Positions 50,657-58,709 of a stretch of 64,000 bases of DNA are shown here, one piece after another. Below the pieces are notes generated by a model. The model saw only the letters and a program-made list of their open reading frames with translations. It made no database searches and was not told the origin of the DNA. The stretch's first letter is position 1. The number at the start of each line of letters is the position of its first letter. This DNA comes from Oscillospiraceae bacterium (GTDB lineage Bacteria > Bacillota > Clostridia > Saccharofermentanales > Saccharofermentanaceae). Position numbers and translations under genes: made by a program. The stretch is taken from NCBI GenBank assembly GCA_015069205.1, contig SVIZ01000006.1:62001-126000 (forward strand). Direction: 5' to 3'.

Positions 50657-52399
50657 ATGATTCGAAAATTACTGAAATCGGTTCGCCAGTATGCGAAGCA
50701 TTCGATATTGTCGCTCGTATTTATCATTGGCGAAGTTGTACTTGAAGTTGTTATTCCGTTCATAACCGCTGACATGGTCAATAAGATCCAGGCCGGTATC
50801 GACATGGAAACCATACTGAAGATGGGCGGAATTATCACATTATGCGCGATCATGTCCCTGGTCTGCGGTGCTTTGGCCGGCAGCTTTTCAGCTAAAGCTT
50901 CGGCAGGTTTTGCAGGCAACTTAAGAGGCGACATGTTCGCAAAGGTCCAGAAGTTCTCATTCGGTAACATCGACAAGTTCTCCACGTCATCACTCGTTAC
51001 GAGAATGACGACGGATATCACCACAGTCCAGAACGCGTACATGATGCTCATCCGTATTGCGGTAAGAGCGCCGTTCATGTTCATTTTCGCGATAGTCATG
51101 GCATATGTCCTCGGAGGTTCACTTGCCACGACATTCGTTATCATAGTTCCGGTTCTCGGTGTCGGACTTGTCATTATCGGTAAGCTTGCGATGCCTGCTT
51201 TCCGTGCCGTATTCAAGAAGTACGACAAGATGAACGAGTCGATCGAAGAGAATGTCCGCGGAATGCGTGTCGTTAAGGGATTTGCAAGGGAAGATTACGA
51301 GCAGCAGAAGTTCGGCAAGGCTTCCGACAACATCAGACTTGATTTTACCAAGGCTGAGAGGATCGTCGGACTCAACTCGCCTCTCATGGAACTCTGTCTG
51401 CATTTCAATGTTTTATTCGTTCTTTACATAGGCTCGAAAATGGCGATCACAAGCCAGGGCGCTACAATGAACATCGGTCAGATCTCAGCGCTCATGACAT
51501 ACGGCTTCATGGTTCTTATGTCTCTCATGATGGTATCTATGATCTACGTCATGCTCACGATGTCCATCGAGGCTGCAAAGCGTATCGTTGAAGTTCTTGA
51601 CGAGGAGCCTTCGATTCAGAATCCTGCCGAACCCGTCATGGAAGTACCTGACGGTTCTATCGATTTTGAAGATGTTGCTTTCAAGTATTCGGAGAAGGCA
51701 GCAAGGAATGCGCTTTTCGATATCGACCTTCACATTGACAGCGGAATGTCAGTAGGAATCTTAGGCGGTACGGGTTCATCCAAGACCTCTTTGATCCAGC
51801 TCATTCCGAGGCTTTATGATGCAACTGAAGGTGTCGTAAAAGTCGGAGGCATTCCCGTTAAGGATTACGACGTAAAGACATTGAGAGATGCCGTTTCCGT
51901 CGTTCTTCAGAAGAACGAACTGTTCTCCGGAACTATATCGGAAAATCTCCGCTGGGGTAACGAGAATGCGACTGACGAGGAGATCGTTGCAGCTTGCAAG
52001 ATCGCCCAGGCAGATGAATTCGTCTCACAGTTCCCTGACGGATATGACACATATATCGAGCAGGGCGGTACGAATGTATCCGGCGGTCAGAAGCAGAGAC
52101 TCTGTATCGCAAGAGCTCTCCTGAAGAAGCCGAAGATCCTTATCCTCGACGACTCCACATCTGCGGTTGATACCAGAACAGATGCTTTGATCAGAAAGGG
52201 CTTCATGGAATACATTCCTGAGACCACAAAGATAATCATTGCACAGAGAGTTGCTTCCGTTCAGGAATGCGACATGATCATAATCATGGACGGCGGCATG
52301 ATCGCCGGCAAGGGTACTCACGAAGAACTCCTAAAGAGTAATGCGATCTATCGTGAGATCTATGAAGAACAGACGAAGGGAGGATCAGGTGATGAGTAA
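50657..52399 (+). CDS. Heterodimeric ABC exporter subunit with degenerate catalytic site
   Basis: The ATG at 50657 follows GAGG by 6 nt. A TTG four codons earlier is rejected. The protein has 580 residues: an exporter membrane domain with six segments (about 1-310) and an ATPase domain. Walker A is GGTGSSKTS, the signature VSGGQKQRL and Walker B LILDDSTSAVD. The catalytic Glu is Asp, which marks the non-hydrolysing site of heterodimeric exporters such as LmrCD or BmrCD. The partner gene overlaps by 8 bp and carries the normal Glu. It probably exports drugs, peptides or lipids. Confidence 0.94.
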   Translation: MIRKLLKSVRQYAKHSILSLVFIIGEVVLEVVIPFITADMVNKIQAGIDMETILKMGGIITLCAIMSLVCGALAGSFSAKASAGFAGNLRGDMFAKVQKFSFGNIDKFSTSSLVTRMTTDITTVQNAYMMLIRIAVRAPFMFIFAIVMAYVLGGSLATTFVIIVPVLGVGLVIIGKLAMPAFRAVFKKYDKMNESIEENVRGMRVVKGFAREDYEQQKFGKASDNIRLDFTKAERIVGLNSPLMELCLHFNVLFVLYIGSKMAITSQGATMNIGQISALMTYGFMVLMSLMMVSMIYVMLTMSIEAAKRIVEVLDEEPSIQNPAEPVMEVPDGSIDFEDVAFKYSEKAARNALFDIDLHIDSGMSVGILGGTGSSKTSLIQLIPRLYDATEGVVKVGGIPVKDYDVKTLRDAVSVVLQKNELFSGTISENLRWGNENATDEEIVAACKIAQADEFVSQFPDGYDTYIEQGGTNVSGGQKQRLCIARALLKKPKILILDDSTSAVDTRTDALIRKGFMEYIPETTKIIIAQRVASVQECDMIIIMDGGMIAGKGTHEELLKSNAIYREIYEEQTKGGSGDE

Positions 52400-54368
52400 T
52401 AACACTAAAGCTCCCGGAAAGAAGATAGAAGCAGCACCCGCACCCGGAAGAAGAGGGAGGGGCCCGGCTTCTATGTCCCAGGTAAAGGATTCCATGGGCA
52501 GCATCAAGAGAGTCCTCAAGATGTATGTCAAACAGTTCCCTGTTCTTACATGGGTCGTAGTAATCTGCAATATCTATAGTGCCGTTGCTGCTGCTATGCC
52601 TGCGGTTTTCCTCCAGAAGGTAACTGCAGTATTGGAGGAAACGATCTATACGGGTGACTGGGAGACAGCCAAGATAAAGATAGTCTCATTCCTTATCCCG
52701 CTTATCTGCATCTATGCACTTGCGGCCATCTTAAGCATCGTACAGTCCCAGGTTCAGGCATATATGACTCAGAAGTTCCTGCATAAGCTCAGAACTGATC
52801 TTTTCAACAAGATGCAGACTCTGCCTTTGAGATATTTCGATACTCATAAGCACGGCGATATCATGAGCCACTATACAAACGATATCGATACTTTAAGACA
52901 GCTCGTATCCATGGCTCTGCCTACAATCCTGAGAGCAGGTGTAGTTGTAATTTCAGTATTCTTCATCATGCTCACCTATAGTTTCTGGATGACGCTTATC
53001 ATGATAGTCGGCATCATTGCAATGATGTTTGCGACAGGCAAGGTAGGAGCAGGTTCTGCAAAGTACTTCATCAGACAGCAGAAGGCAGTAGCTTCCACAG
53101 AAGGTTACATCCAGGAGATCATGAACGGCCAGAAGGTAGTTAAGGTCTTCAATCATGAGGATAAGGTTAAGGCTGAATTCGACAAGCTCAACAACGGACT
53201 TGCAGAAGACAGCGGCAAGGCTAACACTTACGCCAACATCCTTGCGCCCATCATCGGCAACATCGGCAACATCGTTTATGTTCTCCTTGCCGTAGGCGGT
53301 GGTCTCATGACCGTGTTCGGTGTAGTTAATTTCTCATTCTCAGGACTTCCGATGGGAATCGACATCATTGTTCCTTTCCTTAACGGAAGTAAGCAGTTCA
53401 TGGGCAACATCAACCAGCTCACGATGCAGATGAATGCGATCGTAATGGCAGGTGCAGGTGCCCAGAGAATCTTCGATCTCCTCGACGAAGAGCCTGAAGC
53501 AGATAACGGCTACGTAACTCTCGTTAATGCAAATATCGCAGAAGACGGCACGATCACTGAAGCTGAGCGTCCGACAGGTCACTGGGCATGGAAGCATCCC
53601 CACAAGGCTGAGGGCACCATCACATATACTGAGCTCAAGGGTGACGTATTGCTTGACTCAGTAGACTTCGGTTATGTTCCTGAAAAGCAGGTCCTTTACG
53701 ATGTCTCCGTTTTCGCAAAGCCTGGCCAGAAGGTAGCATTCGTTGGTGCTACAGGTGCAGGTAAGACGACGATCACAAACCTCATCAACCGCTTCTACGA
53801 TATCGCTGACGGTAAGATCCGTTACGACGGAATCAACGTCAACAAGATCAAGAAGAAGGACTTAAGAAGATCTTTGGGTCTCGTTCTCCAGGAGACTAAT
53901 CTCTTCACCGGAACAGTTATGGAGAACATCCGTTACGGAAATCTCGATGCAACTGATGAAGAGTGCAAGGCTGCAGCAAAACTTGCAGGCGCTGCCGACT
54001 TTATCGAGCGTCTCCCTGACGGATACGACACGATGCTCACCAACAACGGTGCTAACTTCTCACAGGGCCAGAGACAGCTCCTTGCCATTGCCAGAGCGGC
54101 AGTTGCAAATCCGCCCGTCATGATCCTCGATGAAGCTACATCATCCATTGATACACGTACTGAGGCAATCGTCCAGCGCGGTATGGATAAGCTCATGGAA
54201 GGCCGTACGGTATTTGTCATCGCTCACCGTTTGTCGACTGTCATGAACTCTGACGTCATCATGGTCCTTGACCACGGCAGGATCATCGAGCGCGGTTCAC
54301 ACGAGCAGCTCATTGCCGAGAAGGGCACATACTATCAGCTCTACACAGGCGCATTCGAACTCGAGTGA
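52392..54368 (+). CDS. Heterodimeric ABC exporter subunit with canonical Walker B
   Basis: The ATG at 52392 (MSNNTKAPGK) overlaps the previous gene by 8 bp. The open frame before it has no ribosome site. The protein has 658 residues. A polar N-terminal tail of about 45 residues precedes six membrane segments. An insertion of about 40 residues sits just before the ATPase core (ADNGYVTLVNANIAEDGTIT region). Walker A is GATGAGKTT and Walker B MILDEATSSID with intact Glu. The signature is FSQGQRQLL, with Gln for the first Gly. This complements the Asp-bearing partner, giving one active and one degenerate site. A REP-like palindrome follows the stop directly. Confidence 0.95.
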   Translation: MSNNTKAPGKKIEAAPAPGRRGRGPASMSQVKDSMGSIKRVLKMYVKQFPVLTWVVVICNIYSAVAAAMPAVFLQKVTAVLEETIYTGDWETAKIKIVSFLIPLICIYALAAILSIVQSQVQAYMTQKFLHKLRTDLFNKMQTLPLRYFDTHKHGDIMSHYTNDIDTLRQLVSMALPTILRAGVVVISVFFIMLTYSFWMTLIMIVGIIAMMFATGKVGAGSAKYFIRQQKAVASTEGYIQEIMNGQKVVKVFNHEDKVKAEFDKLNNGLAEDSGKANTYANILAPIIGNIGNIVYVLLAVGGGLMTVFGVVNFSFSGLPMGIDIIVPFLNGSKQFMGNINQLTMQMNAIVMAGAGAQRIFDLLDEEPEADNGYVTLVNANIAEDGTITEAERPTGHWAWKHPHKAEGTITYTELKGDVLLDSVDFGYVPEKQVLYDVSVFAKPGQKVAFVGATGAGKTTITNLINRFYDIADGKIRYDGINVNKIKKKDLRRSLGLVLQETNLFTGTVMENIRYGNLDATDEECKAAAKLAGAADFIERLPDGYDTMLTNNGANFSQGQRQLLAIARAAVANPPVMILDEATSSIDTRTEAIVQRGMDKLMEGRTVFVIAHRLSTVMNSDVIMVLDHGRIIERGSHEQLIAEKGTYYQLYTGAFELE

Positions 54369-54430
54369 TATTGTTATGCTCGTTTAGGTCCTCCGCGCTT
54401 CGCTTGTGCGGAATCGCTCGCATAATCAAT
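54369..54430 (+). repeat. REP-like palindromic element after the ABC exporter
   Basis: Begins at the base after the stop codon. Its core, GTCCTCCGCGCTTCGCTTG, then TGCGGAATCGCTCGCA, matches the element after guaA (30740-30803) when that one is read on its own gene's strand. CCGC/GCGG pair and TTATGC/GCATAA form an outer stem. The remaining stretch to the next gene holds only a terminator. Confidence 0.75.
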
Positions 54431-54487
54431 CACTCTCGCTGCAGGCAGGAAAACTAAAAGTGCCGCAAAAACTTATTTCAATTGTTT

Positions 54488-54517
54488 AGAGGTTGGCTCA
54501 GAAATGAGGCAACCTCT
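54488..54517 (+). terminator. Intrinsic terminator after ABC exporter operon
   Basis: AGAGGTTG and CAACCTCT with inner CTCA/TGAG pair around GAAA. The stem is followed by TCCTTTTAC. It lies 120 bp after the exporter stop. Confidence 0.8.
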
Positions 54518-54613
54518 TCCTTTTACTATCGGGAAACCCATATCGAGTGTTATAATCAAAAAACAATGACAACATACATGGATAATAGGATAGGATAAAA
54601 GGAAAATAAAAAT

Positions 54614-55498
54614 ATGAAAAAACAATTGGCGGTCATATCAGCAGCGGTGGCTTTTTCACTGGTATTCTGCTCATGTGGCGGACATACACCCGGTGCGTTC
54701 GATGACGATGAGACGACACCGACTACTTCCGAGACCACTTTGCCCGATTATACGGTTGCAAGGTCTCCTCATCATGACCTTAACAGAGTAGATGCCACTG
54801 AAGATTTCGGTTCTATGAGCTTTGAATACAAGGATGCATGGGGTGCTCATCAGAATCTCCGCATGGCTCACGGAACGATTCATAACTATTTCGCATATTA
54901 TTCACTCGATGCCAGCGACAGAAGAGTCAACGAGAATCTGAGTACCGTATCTGCGATAAGCCGTCCTACAGTACTTGAGTATCCTGCTGACAGGGACGGA
55001 TATGTAATTTATGAAGTTACATATACCCAGACGTTCCCGATAAGCACAAAGGAACCCAGCAGCGTATATACGGCTTTCTTCTCCTATCACAGTGTCGGAT
55101 TCCTGGATTACTATACGGGAACTATTTATCCTGTTATCAATATGTCCACACAGATCGACAGTTTCAGTGTTACCGGAGAAGTCGAGTGGAACGGCAAGAC
55201 ATATGATATGGGTTATTACGAATTCCGTGAGACCGAGTGGCTCGATAGCAACACGGAGCAGGTGGACAGCTATACTGTAGTCAGAAGGGAAATGGTAAAA
55301 ATCACATCAACTTCTTACTTCCTCGTTCCCGCAGGATACGACGGAATCGTTATGTTTGTTTACGTTGCTGATGACACTGACAGACCTGTTGAAGAGGTTC
55401 TTGCGGAGAACAATCCGTACTTTACTCCGGCAGACTATTTCGGAGACGATGAAGATCCCAACGATTACGTATTCATCGGCATTAATGCGCCGTCCTGA
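54614..55498 (+). CDS. Lipoprotein of unknown function
   Basis: A 294-residue protein. The signal peptide MKKQLAVISAAVAFSLVF is followed by CSCGG, so Cys 19 or 21 is the lipid site. A Thr/Asp-rich linker leads to a beta-rich mature domain with many Tyr residues (YEVTYTQTFPI, TGEVEWNGKTYDMGYYEF). No family is recognised. An AAGG-type site lies upstream. It is flanked by terminators on both sides and so is probably a single gene. It should be exposed on the outer face of the membrane. Confidence 0.8.
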   Translation: MKKQLAVISAAVAFSLVFCSCGGHTPGAFDDDETTPTTSETTLPDYTVARSPHHDLNRVDATEDFGSMSFEYKDAWGAHQNLRMAHGTIHNYFAYYSLDASDRRVNENLSTVSAISRPTVLEYPADRDGYVIYEVTYTQTFPISTKEPSSVYTAFFSYHSVGFLDYYTGTIYPVINMSTQIDSFSVTGEVEWNGKTYDMGYYEFRETEWLDSNTEQVDSYTVVRREMVKITSTSYFLVPAGYDGIVMFVYVADDTDRPVEEVLAENNPYFTPADYFGDDEDPNDYVFIGINAPS

Positions 55499-55537
55499 TA
55501 CGTTTTCCGGCACACAGTGATAATTAAATCCAAGAAA

Positions 55538-55566
55538 AAAGATGCCTCATTTTTTGAGGCATCTTT
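55538..55566. terminator. Bidirectional terminator
   Basis: AAAGATGCCTCA and TGAGGCATCTTT form a perfect 12-bp stem around a T5 loop, with CTTTT after it on the plus strand and TTTCTTGG on the minus strand. It serves the convergent lipoprotein and SCIFF maturase genes. Confidence 0.88.
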
Positions 55567-55578
55567 CTTTTGCTGTTA

Positions 55579-56961
55579 TCAGTTTTCCTTACCCGGCTGT
55601 TCCAGTCCTGAAGTCAGGAGCTTTACTGCTATCGCGCATTCGATACGTTTGCGGAAGATATCGCAGCCCATCTCGTAGATGCCGTTGATATCGCCTGATG
55701 CGTGATAGGAATTTGCTGCACATCCTCCGGAACAGTAAAGTTTTGCCCAGCAATCCTTGCACTCGGGGCGGCTGTATGCGTTGCATGAAGCAAACTTGTC
55801 CCTGAGCTCGAGGTTCTGTACGCCGTCGTAGATGGAACCCATCTTATATGCCTCGTCACCGACGAACTGGTGGCAGGGATAGAGGTCACCCCAGGGTGTA
55901 ACGGCAAGATACTCTGTGCCTGAACCGCATCCCGCAATCCTCTTGTAGATGCAGGGACCGCATGTGAGATCGAGCATATAGTGGTAGAAGGTGAAAGGTC
56001 TGCCTTCGTTGTAACGCTCGACCATGAGTCTTGCAAGTTCTTCGTACTGCTCGAAAACAACAGGCAGGTCTTCTTTTGTGATAGCGGAAGGACTGGAAGG
56101 ATCTGTAACGACCGGCTCCATGGAGAGCTCGTTAAATCCGAGGTCCAGCATCTGCCTGATATCGTTTACGAAATCAATGTTGTAGTGGGTAAAGGTGCCT
56201 CTCATGTAGTAGCTGAGGTTACCTCTCTTAGCTACGAACTTCTGGAAGTTAGGAACGATCCTGTCGTAAGATCCGTTGCCTGCATAGTCAACACGGAAGC
56301 GGTCATTTACTTCTTTACGTCCGTCCAGGGAAAGAACGACGTTGTGCATTTCCTTGTTGGCAAACTCGGTAACTTCGTCGTCCAAAAGGACACCGTTGGT
56401 CGTAAGAGTAAAACGGATATTCTTGTTATGGATCTTTTCCTGCTCGCGTCCGTATGCAACGAGCTTTTTGCAGACATCCCAGTTCATGAGGGGCTCGCCG
56501 CCGAAGAAGTCGATATCAAGGTTCTTGTGGAAGCCTGAATTCTCAATAAGGAAATCGATGGCCTTCTTACCGACCTCGTAGCTCATTATGGCGCGCTCGC
56601 CGTGATACTTGCCCTGGCTTGCGAAGCAGTAAGAGCAGTTGAGGTTGCATGTGTGTGCCACGTGAAGGCACAGAGCCTTGATCTTTATGTTCTTCTTGCG
56701 GAAGTCCTTAGCAAGATGTTCGTACTTGTCGGGAGCATAGAGCTTGCCTGCGGTCTTGAGGTCATCGATGTCGGCGATGCATTCTTCTGCATCGTCTCTT
56801 GAGATGCCGTGCTTGGCGATAGCTTTTTCGATTACTTCCTCTGCAGGTTCGGTCTCATACCATTGGATCATGTCATAAGCGACTTTATCGACCATGTGAA
56901 TAGAGCCCGAATAGCAGTCGAGTACGATGTTAAGGCCGTCAAATTGGTAGCAGTGGATCAT
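55579..56961 (-). CDS. scfB: SCIFF peptide maturase, radical SAM/SPASM thioether synthase
   Basis: A 460-residue radical SAM enzyme. An N-terminal peptide-binding region (about 1-90) precedes the cluster motif CNLNCSYC (Cys 105, 109, 112). GGEPLMNW binds S-adenosylmethionine. The C-terminal SPASM region has a Cys-rich series: CGPC, CGSG, CHQF, CNAY, CKDCWAKLYCSGGC and CDIF. The whole matches the six-cysteine peptide (SCIFF) maturases that install Cys-to-alpha-carbon thioether bridges, now classed with ranthipeptides. The precursor gene lies 71 bp upstream on the same strand. GGGAG precedes the start. The symbol follows published usage for this pair. The natural role of the product is still uncertain. 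Confidence 0.96.
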   Translation of the reverse strand: MIHCYQFDGLNIVLDCYSGSIHMVDKVAYDMIQWYETEPAEEVIEKAIAKHGISRDDAEECIADIDDLKTAGKLYAPDKYEHLAKDFRKKNIKIKALCLHVAHTCNLNCSYCFASQGKYHGERAIMSYEVGKKAIDFLIENSGFHKNLDIDFFGGEPLMNWDVCKKLVAYGREQEKIHNKNIRFTLTTNGVLLDDEVTEFANKEMHNVVLSLDGRKEVNDRFRVDYAGNGSYDRIVPNFQKFVAKRGNLSYYMRGTFTHYNIDFVNDIRQMLDLGFNELSMEPVVTDPSSPSAITKEDLPVVFEQYEELARLMVERYNEGRPFTFYHYMLDLTCGPCIYKRIAGCGSGTEYLAVTPWGDLYPCHQFVGDEAYKMGSIYDGVQNLELRDKFASCNAYSRPECKDCWAKLYCSGGCAANSYHASGDINGIYEMGCDIFRKRIECAIAVKLLTSGLEQPGKEN

Positions 56962-56978
56962 AGGAACTCCCGATTTTC

Positions 56979-57010
56979 ATAAAAAAAGGTCCCACGTAAA
57001 ATGAGACCTT
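56979..57010 (-). terminator. Terminator-like hairpin between SCIFF peptide and maturase genes
   Basis: On the minus strand AAGGTC pairs with GACCTT, extended by CA/TG, and is followed by seven T. It lies 23 bp after the peptide stop and 18 bp before the maturase start. It may end most transcripts after the short peptide gene, which would give more precursor than enzyme. Confidence 0.75.
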
Positions 57011-57032
57011 AAAGTTTCAGAATAAGACTCTC

Positions 57033-57179
57033 TTATTTAGAAAGCTGCTCGCAAGGCTGGTTAGCAACGCCGCAAGATGTCTTGCATGCTGACTGGCAAG
57101 ATGTCTGGCACTCACCGCATCCGCCTTCCTTAGCTGACTTCTCGAGATCTCTTGTCTCAACTGTAACGATTCTTGTCAT
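57033..57179 (-). CDS. scfA: SCIFF six-cysteine precursor peptide
   Basis: A 48-residue peptide. It begins MTRIVTVETRDLEKSAKEGG, the conserved leader, and ends in a core with six Cys at 21, 24, 28, 32, 36 and 43 (CGEC, CQSAC, CKTSC and PCEQLSK). This fits the SCIFF (six cysteines in forty-five residues) family of Clostridia. Thr or Ser residues between the cysteines are the likely thioether partners. GGGAG lies 10 nt before the ATG. A strong promoter (57212-57240) belongs to this gene. The peptide is modified by the radical SAM enzyme encoded next. No dedicated exporter or protease gene is adjacent. Confidence 0.97.
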   Translation of the reverse strand: MTRIVTVETRDLEKSAKEGGCGECQTSCQSACKTSCGVANQPCEQLSK

Positions 57180-57211
57180 AGTAAGTAATCTCCCTTTTTT
57201 ATAATATGTGA

Positions 57212-57240
57212 ATTATACTTTGCAAGTCCTAAACCGTCAA
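57212..57240 (-). promoter_or_regulatory. Promoter of the SCIFF locus
   Basis: On the minus strand TTGACG (57235-57240) and TATAAT (57212-57217) are exactly 17 bp apart. The -35 box overlaps the stop codon of the upstream decarboxylase-family gene. Transcription would start about 25 bp before the peptide ATG. Confidence 0.8.
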
Positions 57241-58622
57241 GGCAAGACGGGAATCAGTCCCTGATAAGGACGTCCTCCGCCAAGCATGAGTCTGATGTCG
57301 CCGTTTGCAAGGATCTTGACGATGTCTTCAGTGATGATCTCACCCGGCATGAGAAGCGGGATTCCGGGCGGGAACCCGTAGATGAACTCGCTGCTCGGAA
57401 GGCCGATCGCAAATTCAGGCTCAAGATCAACGGATCTCATGCGTGCTTTTGCCGCCTCCTGAAGTGTGATCGCAAACTTCGGGAATGGTCTCGAGACAAA
57501 TTCTGCCGGAACATACTCTCCGTCCATTGCATTGTCTGTCGTGATAACGGCATCGCAGAAGCGCTTCAGGGTATCTTCCGTGTCACCGATGCCGGTCATG
57601 GCGATCAGGTGGGAAGGGAAGCTTGCTTCGCACTCGATATTGAATGTTCCTCTCAGATACTCGAAAAGATAATTGCCCCTGCCCATCAGTACAAACTTGG
57701 ATCTCTCCCTTACAGGTGCCTGCCAGAGCTTGAAGTTCTTTAGTGAACCAAGGCTGCTCTCGGCATAGGCGATGGCGTTTTCCCACGGCTTTAGTATCTC
57801 CGGAACTTTCGAGTTGATCTGTGCAAGACACTTCGAAATACCCTGGAGGAGGATGTAAGAAGGGCTTGAAGTCTCAAAGATATCGAGGCCTCTTCTTATG
57901 AGTGATACATCGATGGGGCATCCTTCATGAAGCAGCATTACTGCCGTCTGTGTAGGAGAAGAGAGTGTCTTGTGAAGACTCTTGATCACCAGATCGCCTT
58001 TGGCATCAGGACCGAAGAAATTGTCATCAAGGCCCAGGTGGGCGCCGTGAGCACTGTCGGTGATGAGGATTGCATCATATTTTCTGGTAATGCGGAAGAT
58101 CTCATCCGTGTCGGACAGAACGCCTTCGTAGGTAGGTGAAGTGATCACGACAGTCTTGATCGAAGGATCTCTTGCGAGGTTCTTCTCAACGTCGGAGGGT
58201 GATATGTGGCCTGCGAAAGGGAGCTCCTGGTCAAATGCCGGCATCAGCGGAACGATGGAAGAACCGGCAAGCTCTATGGCATTCCATACTGCCAGATGGC
58301 AGTTCATGGCTACCAGGATCTTAGTGCCCGGATTCTGGATTGCTGCGCTCCAGATAGCCGCGAGGATCAGGGCAGAAGAACCATTTACTGACAGGAATGC
58401 ATTCCTGGCTTTCCACACCGATGCAGCGCAGTCTTCCATGTCTTTGAGAAGCCCTTCGGGCGCGTGAAGATTATCGAATCCGCCGATCTCTGTGATATCG
58501 CGCATGAATGCCTGCGATACGAAGTCAGGATTACGTTTGCCGCCAGGCATATGCATAGGCAGCGGATCGGAACCCAGGTAGAGCTTTAATGCTGCTCCCA
58601 ATCTGTCGTTATCGTATTTCAT
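57237..58622 (-). CDS. Orn/Lys/Arg decarboxylase-family PLP enzyme (YaaO-like)
   Basis: A 461-residue fold-type I PLP enzyme. It starts with PLPMHMPGGKRNPDF, typical of the family. The cofactor Asp is in ITDSAHGAH (Asp 189, with His 192), and the PLP Lys is in IKSLHKTLSSPTQTAVML (Lys 218). It would decarboxylate a basic amino acid to a polyamine or agmatine. The length is that of the short B. subtilis YaaO/SpeA-type enzymes, which lack the N-terminal wing domain. In B. subtilis yaaO lies close to the dnaX-recR region, and the same neighbourhood is seen here. The exact substrate is not evident. Confidence 0.9.
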   Translation of the reverse strand: MKYDNDRLGAALKLYLGSDPLPMHMPGGKRNPDFVSQAFMRDITEIGGFDNLHAPEGLLKDMEDCAASVWKARNAFLSVNGSSALILAAIWSAAIQNPGTKILVAMNCHLAVWNAIELAGSSIVPLMPAFDQELPFAGHISPSDVEKNLARDPSIKTVVITSPTYEGVLSDTDEIFRITRKYDAILITDSAHGAHLGLDDNFFGPDAKGDLVIKSLHKTLSSPTQTAVMLLHEGCPIDVSLIRRGLDIFETSSPSYILLQGISKCLAQINSKVPEILKPWENAIAYAESSLGSLKNFKLWQAPVRERSKFVLMGRGNYLFEYLRGTFNIECEASFPSHLIAMTGIGDTEDTLKRFCDAVITTDNAMDGEYVPAEFVSRPFPKFAITLQEAAKARMRSVDLEPEFAIGLPSSEFIYGFPPGIPLLMPGEIITEDIVKILANGDIRLMLGGGRPYQGLIPVLP

Positions 58623-58665
58623 TTTCGCGTCCTTCCTTTTGATTGTAAATTAACACAAAAGAAAA

Positions 58666-58685
58666 GGGCTGTCGATTGACAGCCC
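58666..58685 (-). terminator. Terminator of the zinc-ribbon HD-like gene
   Basis: GGGCTGTC and GACAGCCC form a perfect 8-bp stem with a 4-nt loop. On the minus strand it is followed by TTTTCTTTTGTG. It lies 24 bp after the stop of the 58710 gene. Confidence 0.85.
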
Positions 58686-58709
58686 CTGAATGATCAGATT
58701 GATGAATCA

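Noticed and set aside
50596..51228. Minus-strand open frame of 210 codons over the start of the ABC exporter
   Set aside because: It lies opposite a well-supported transporter gene and its promoter, with low-complexity Met/Ile/Thr/Ser composition and no family resemblance.
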